Origin: an uncultured Saprospiraceae bacterium
GTDB taxonomy: Bacteria; Bacteroidota; Bacteroidia; Chitinophagales; Saprospiraceae
Assembly: GCA_937930625.1 (NCBI GenBank)
Contig: CALHBW010000149.1
Coordinates: forward strand, 1-9,396
Length of the DNA stretch: 9,396 bases
Reading direction: 5' to 3'
The notes under the pieces were generated by a model. It searched no databases. It saw nothing but the letters and a program-made list of their open reading frames with translations, and had not been told where the DNA came from. Numbering within the stretch: position 1 is the stretch's first letter; each line of letters begins with the position of its first letter. Shown one piece after another: positions 7,049 to 9,396 of the stretch. The position numbers were made by a program, and so were the translations under genes.

Positions 7049-7487
7049 CATTTTGTATGCAACCTTTCTTTTACATTCCACAACTAAAACATGTAATTCC
7101 TATCTAATTAGAGAAACAAACAAACAACTCTTTCGTATTCCACTCTACTACATTGTGAGCGAATTAAAATACATGGTATCTCTTTAAGGGAAATATCATA
7201 AACCAAATCATTTAATCTTCGGATCGTATAATCCGACAAGTTTTTACACAAAAAATTATAAGCTGGCGTATGAAAATATCTAACTTATGTTAGAATTTTG
7301 TGACGTCGGTTTTTCATATTCGTCGAAGAAATAAAAGGATAAATTAAAGCTTTTTATCAAGTCACAATTGTGCAGTAATAGTGCAATTTTACGAAGAGCT
7401 AAATGACTAATTTTCCGCAGATTATGCGAACTATAGACCTCAACTTGTTTTAGTACAAGCGATCCAAACTACAAAACTCAACTCAAT
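7049..7487. other. gene-free region upstream of the tandem-repeat surface protein
   Basis: No convincing ORF lies in these 439 bases on either strand. Small inverted repeats are visible: TCGGAT-CGTATA-ATCCGA at 7219-7236 followed by CAAGTTTTT, and CTTGT-TTTAGT-ACAAG at about 7444-7459, 30 bases before the start codon. A TAATTTTC at 7408-7415 differs by one base from the Bacteroidota -7 consensus TAnnTTTG, but no -33 box fits. The region probably holds the promoter and a long leader of the downstream gene. Confidence 0.5.
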
Positions 7488-9396
7488 ATGCTTAGTATGC
7501 AAAAGAATTTACGCTCTATCTTTTCTGCGCTCACTTTCACTCTATTAGCAACTATTGGTTCTGCCCAGGGCACTTTCGATGTTCGATTCCTTGTCGATTC
7601 AGTCGATTGTGTTGGAAGCAAACTATTTGTTGATATTGAAGTGCGTGCGGACAACGCTGGTCAGGAATACTTTTTAGGTGACCAAAACTATCGTTTCTCT
7701 TTTAATAGAAATGTATTAGCAAATCCTCAACTCGTTCAGGAGTTAGATGTATCGGGTTTTATACCCGGACCAAATTATCCTGTGCCCGACAATCAGGATT
7801 TTGCTTTTTATTCATCACATACCCTAACCGGGTCGCTGGACACAATCGTTTCTTACAACCTTGAGCTACAAGGAGGTGATGGAATTTTTGTGACTGACAC
7901 CGATTATATCAGTGTCGGTAGGCTGTCGTTAGACATTCTGGATTTCAATACGCCTGTGTACCTGAGATGGCACAGAGATATACCGACGGATTTCCCGAAT
8001 ACTTTTGTCGGACAAAAACTCAACGGCTCGCTCGTGCCTACTGACGAAGGATCTTATCTTGATTATTATCAAGATTTGAGCGGTGCTTGTAGCAATACAA
8101 CACCCGTAGCCGCCAATGACCTAGATACTACACCGGAAGAGCAACCTATAATAGTTTGCCTACCCGACAATGATATGGATGCTGAAAATGCATTGGATAA
8201 TATGTCCGTCACCCTGCTGAGTACGCCGCCTGCTGCCGAGGGTACAGTAACACTGGATGCCACAACAGGCTGCATTACATTTACACCTGCCGTAGATTTT
8301 GCGGGTACAGTGACAGCTTTTGATTATCAAATATGTGATTTGGGGGTACAGATTCCTTCTTATCAAGGAGATACGAACCCATTACCTGTACCTGCGCCCG
8401 ACCCCGGCGACCCACCTATCGACGCACAACCACCTGCTTGTACGACAGCGACTATCAATCTTACAGTTACAAACGTGAATGACGCACCGGTAGCCATGGA
8501 TGATACTGAAACAACGCCGGAAGACACACCACTCAATTCAGACGTAACACCAAATGATAGCGATGTAGATGGTGATAATTTGACGGTAAATACAACACCT
8601 GTTACACCTCCGACGAATGGTATGCTCACCCTCAATGCAGATGGTACATACACCTACACCCCAAATCCAAATTATTTCGGTCCTGATAGCTTTGTGTATG
8701 AAGTTTGTGATGATGGTACGCCTTCATTGTGTGCCCAGGCTACCGTGAATATTGACGTTACACCTGTAAATGATGCCCCAATTGCAGAAGATGATACAGA
8801 GACAACACAAGAGGAAGTCCCGGTCAATTCGGATGTCACACCCAACGATACTGAACCGGACGGCGACAATCTTGTGGTCAACACAATACCTGTTATTGCG
8901 CCTACTAATGGTACATTGACCCTCAATCCTAATGGTACATATACCTATACACCTATCGTAAATTTCAGTGGTACAGATAGTTTCACCTATGAAGTTTGTG
9001 ATGATGTTGTTCCTGCATTATGCGATTTGGCTACCGTAACCATCACCATCGACCCGGTGAATGATGCGCCTATTGCCATAGATGATTCCGAAACAACGGA
9101 TGAAGACACACCATTGAGTTCGGATGTAACACCTAACGACAGCGATGTAGATCCGGGAGATGTTTTAACAGTAAACACAACACCTCTTACGCCTCCGGCG
9201 AATGGTATGCTCACCCTCAATGCAAATGGCACATATACCTATACGCCAAATGCTAACTTCAATGGTACAGATAGTTTTGTATATGAAATTTGTGATGATG
9301 GCACACCTCAATTATGCGCTCAAGCCACGGTCACGATTACTATTGACCCCGTAAATGATGCGCCCGTTGCTGTAGATGACACCGAAACAACACCGG
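7488..9396 (+). CDS. large secreted tandem-repeat (cadherin/Ig-like) protein, N-terminal part
   Basis: The frame is open from ATG 7488 to the window end: 636 codons with no stop. ATG 7497 is an alternative start. Residues 1-26 form a signal peptide cleaved after GSA. Residues ~27-204 are a beta-rich N-terminal domain that I do not recognise. A divergent first repeat (~205-329) starts TTPVAANDLDTTPEEQP and holds a proline-rich insertion near its end. Regular repeats begin at residues 330, 427, 524 and 622, each opening VNDAPVAxDDTETTPEDTPL and carrying TPNDSDVDGDNL, NGTLTLNPNGTYTYTP and YEVCDDGTPxLC. These match the tandem-95/cadherin-like (Big_9-type) repeats, whose acidic DxD motifs suggest calcium binding. 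The paired cysteines probably make one disulfide per repeat. It is likely a giant adhesin exported by T9SS; the expected C-terminal sorting domain is beyond the window. Confidence 0.92.
   Translation, partial: MLSMQKNLRSIFSALTFTLLATIGSAQGTFDVRFLVDSVDCVGSKLFVDIEVRADNAGQEYFLGDQNYRFSFNRNVLANPQLVQELDVSGFIPGPNYPVPDNQDFAFYSSHTLTGSLDTIVSYNLELQGGDGIFVTDTDYISVGRLSLDILDFNTPVYLRWHRDIPTDFPNTFVGQKLNGSLVPTDEGSYLDYYQDLSGACSNTTPVAANDLDTTPEEQPIIVCLPDNDMDAENALDNMSVTLLSTPPAAEGTVTLDATTGCITFTPAVDFAGTVTAFDYQICDLGVQIPSYQGDTNPLPVPAPDPGDPPIDAQPPACTTATINLTVTNVNDAPVAMDDTETTPEDTPLNSDVTPNDSDVDGDNLTVNTTPVTPPTNGMLTLNADGTYTYTPNPNYFGPDSFVYEVCDDGTPSLCAQATVNIDVTPVNDAPIAEDDTETTQEEVPVNSDVTPNDTEPDGDNLVVNTIPVIAPTNGTLTLNPNGTYTYTPIVNFSGTDSFTYEVCDDVVPALCDLATVTITIDPVNDAPIAIDDSETTDEDTPLSSDVTPNDSDVDPGDVLTVNTTPLTPPANGMLTLNANGTYTYTPNANFNGTDSFVYEICDDGTPQLCAQATVTITIDPVNDAPVAVDDTETTP
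8475..9396 (+). repeat. tandem in-frame coding repeats of 291-294 bp
   Basis: The GTG/GTA AAT GAT/GAC GC(N) codons that open each protein repeat fall at 8475, 8766, 9057 and 9351, giving periods of 291, 291 and 294 bases. The extra codon in the third full unit lies at VDPGDVL, against VDGDNL in the first. The second and third periods are clearly related but have drifted at many third positions, so the array is not a very recent duplication in this stretch. The array runs off the window. Confidence 0.9.

Noticed and set aside
8069..9232. Series of minus-strand ORFs with a repeated pattern opposite the repeat protein
   Set aside because: They are antisense shadows of the 97-residue coding repeats; the plus frame is open throughout with signal peptide and recognisable domains, and the antisense products share similarity only because the DNA repeats.

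Overview
The window looks like chromosomal DNA of a member of the Bacteroidota, most likely Saprospiraceae or a relative. The evidence is a C-terminal type IX secretion (T9SS) sorting domain, a preceding domain with the CSFDPNDK signature common in secreted proteins of that group, A/T-rich leaders ending in TTTAAA just before ATG instead of Shine-Dalgarno sites, and moderate GC. The family assignment is inference; the phylum is well supported.

Layout. (1) 1-1032, + strand: the 3' end of a large secreted protein with a T9SS sorting domain. (2) 1137-1296: a 160-bp fully palindromic MITE-like element. (3) 1331-3778, + strand: a two-gene unit made of a parallel beta-helix lipoprotein and a diheme c-type cytochrome lipoprotein of the SO2930 type, separated by a perfect 40-bp palindrome. 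(4) 3778-3881: a branched inverted-repeat structure between convergent genes. (5) 3887-4987, - strand: a cytoplasmic VWA-domain protein with an intact-looking MIDAS metal site, preceded by small tandem repeats. (6) 5251-5646, + strand: a small secreted protein of unknown function. (7) 5653-5813: the second copy of the MITE-like element. (8) 5976-6989, + strand: a secreted leucine-rich-repeat protein followed by a strong intrinsic terminator. (9) 7049-7487: a gene-free leader region. (10) 7488 to the window end, + strand: the 5' part of a large secreted protein built from about 97-residue cadherin/Ig-like tandem repeats.

Six of the seven genes encode exported proteins: two lipoproteins, two large surface or secreted proteins and two small or medium secreted proteins. 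The window is therefore mainly envelope and surface functions. Only the beta-helix/cytochrome pair looks like one functional unit; that pairing is known from other bacteria but its role is not established. The most distinctive DNA features are the two palindromic elements, which are about 96% identical and include one compensated base-pair change, and the set of hairpin-forming sequences in nearly every intergenic gap. I see no clearly new multi-gene system; the paired lipoproteins and the palindromic element family deserve most follow-up.
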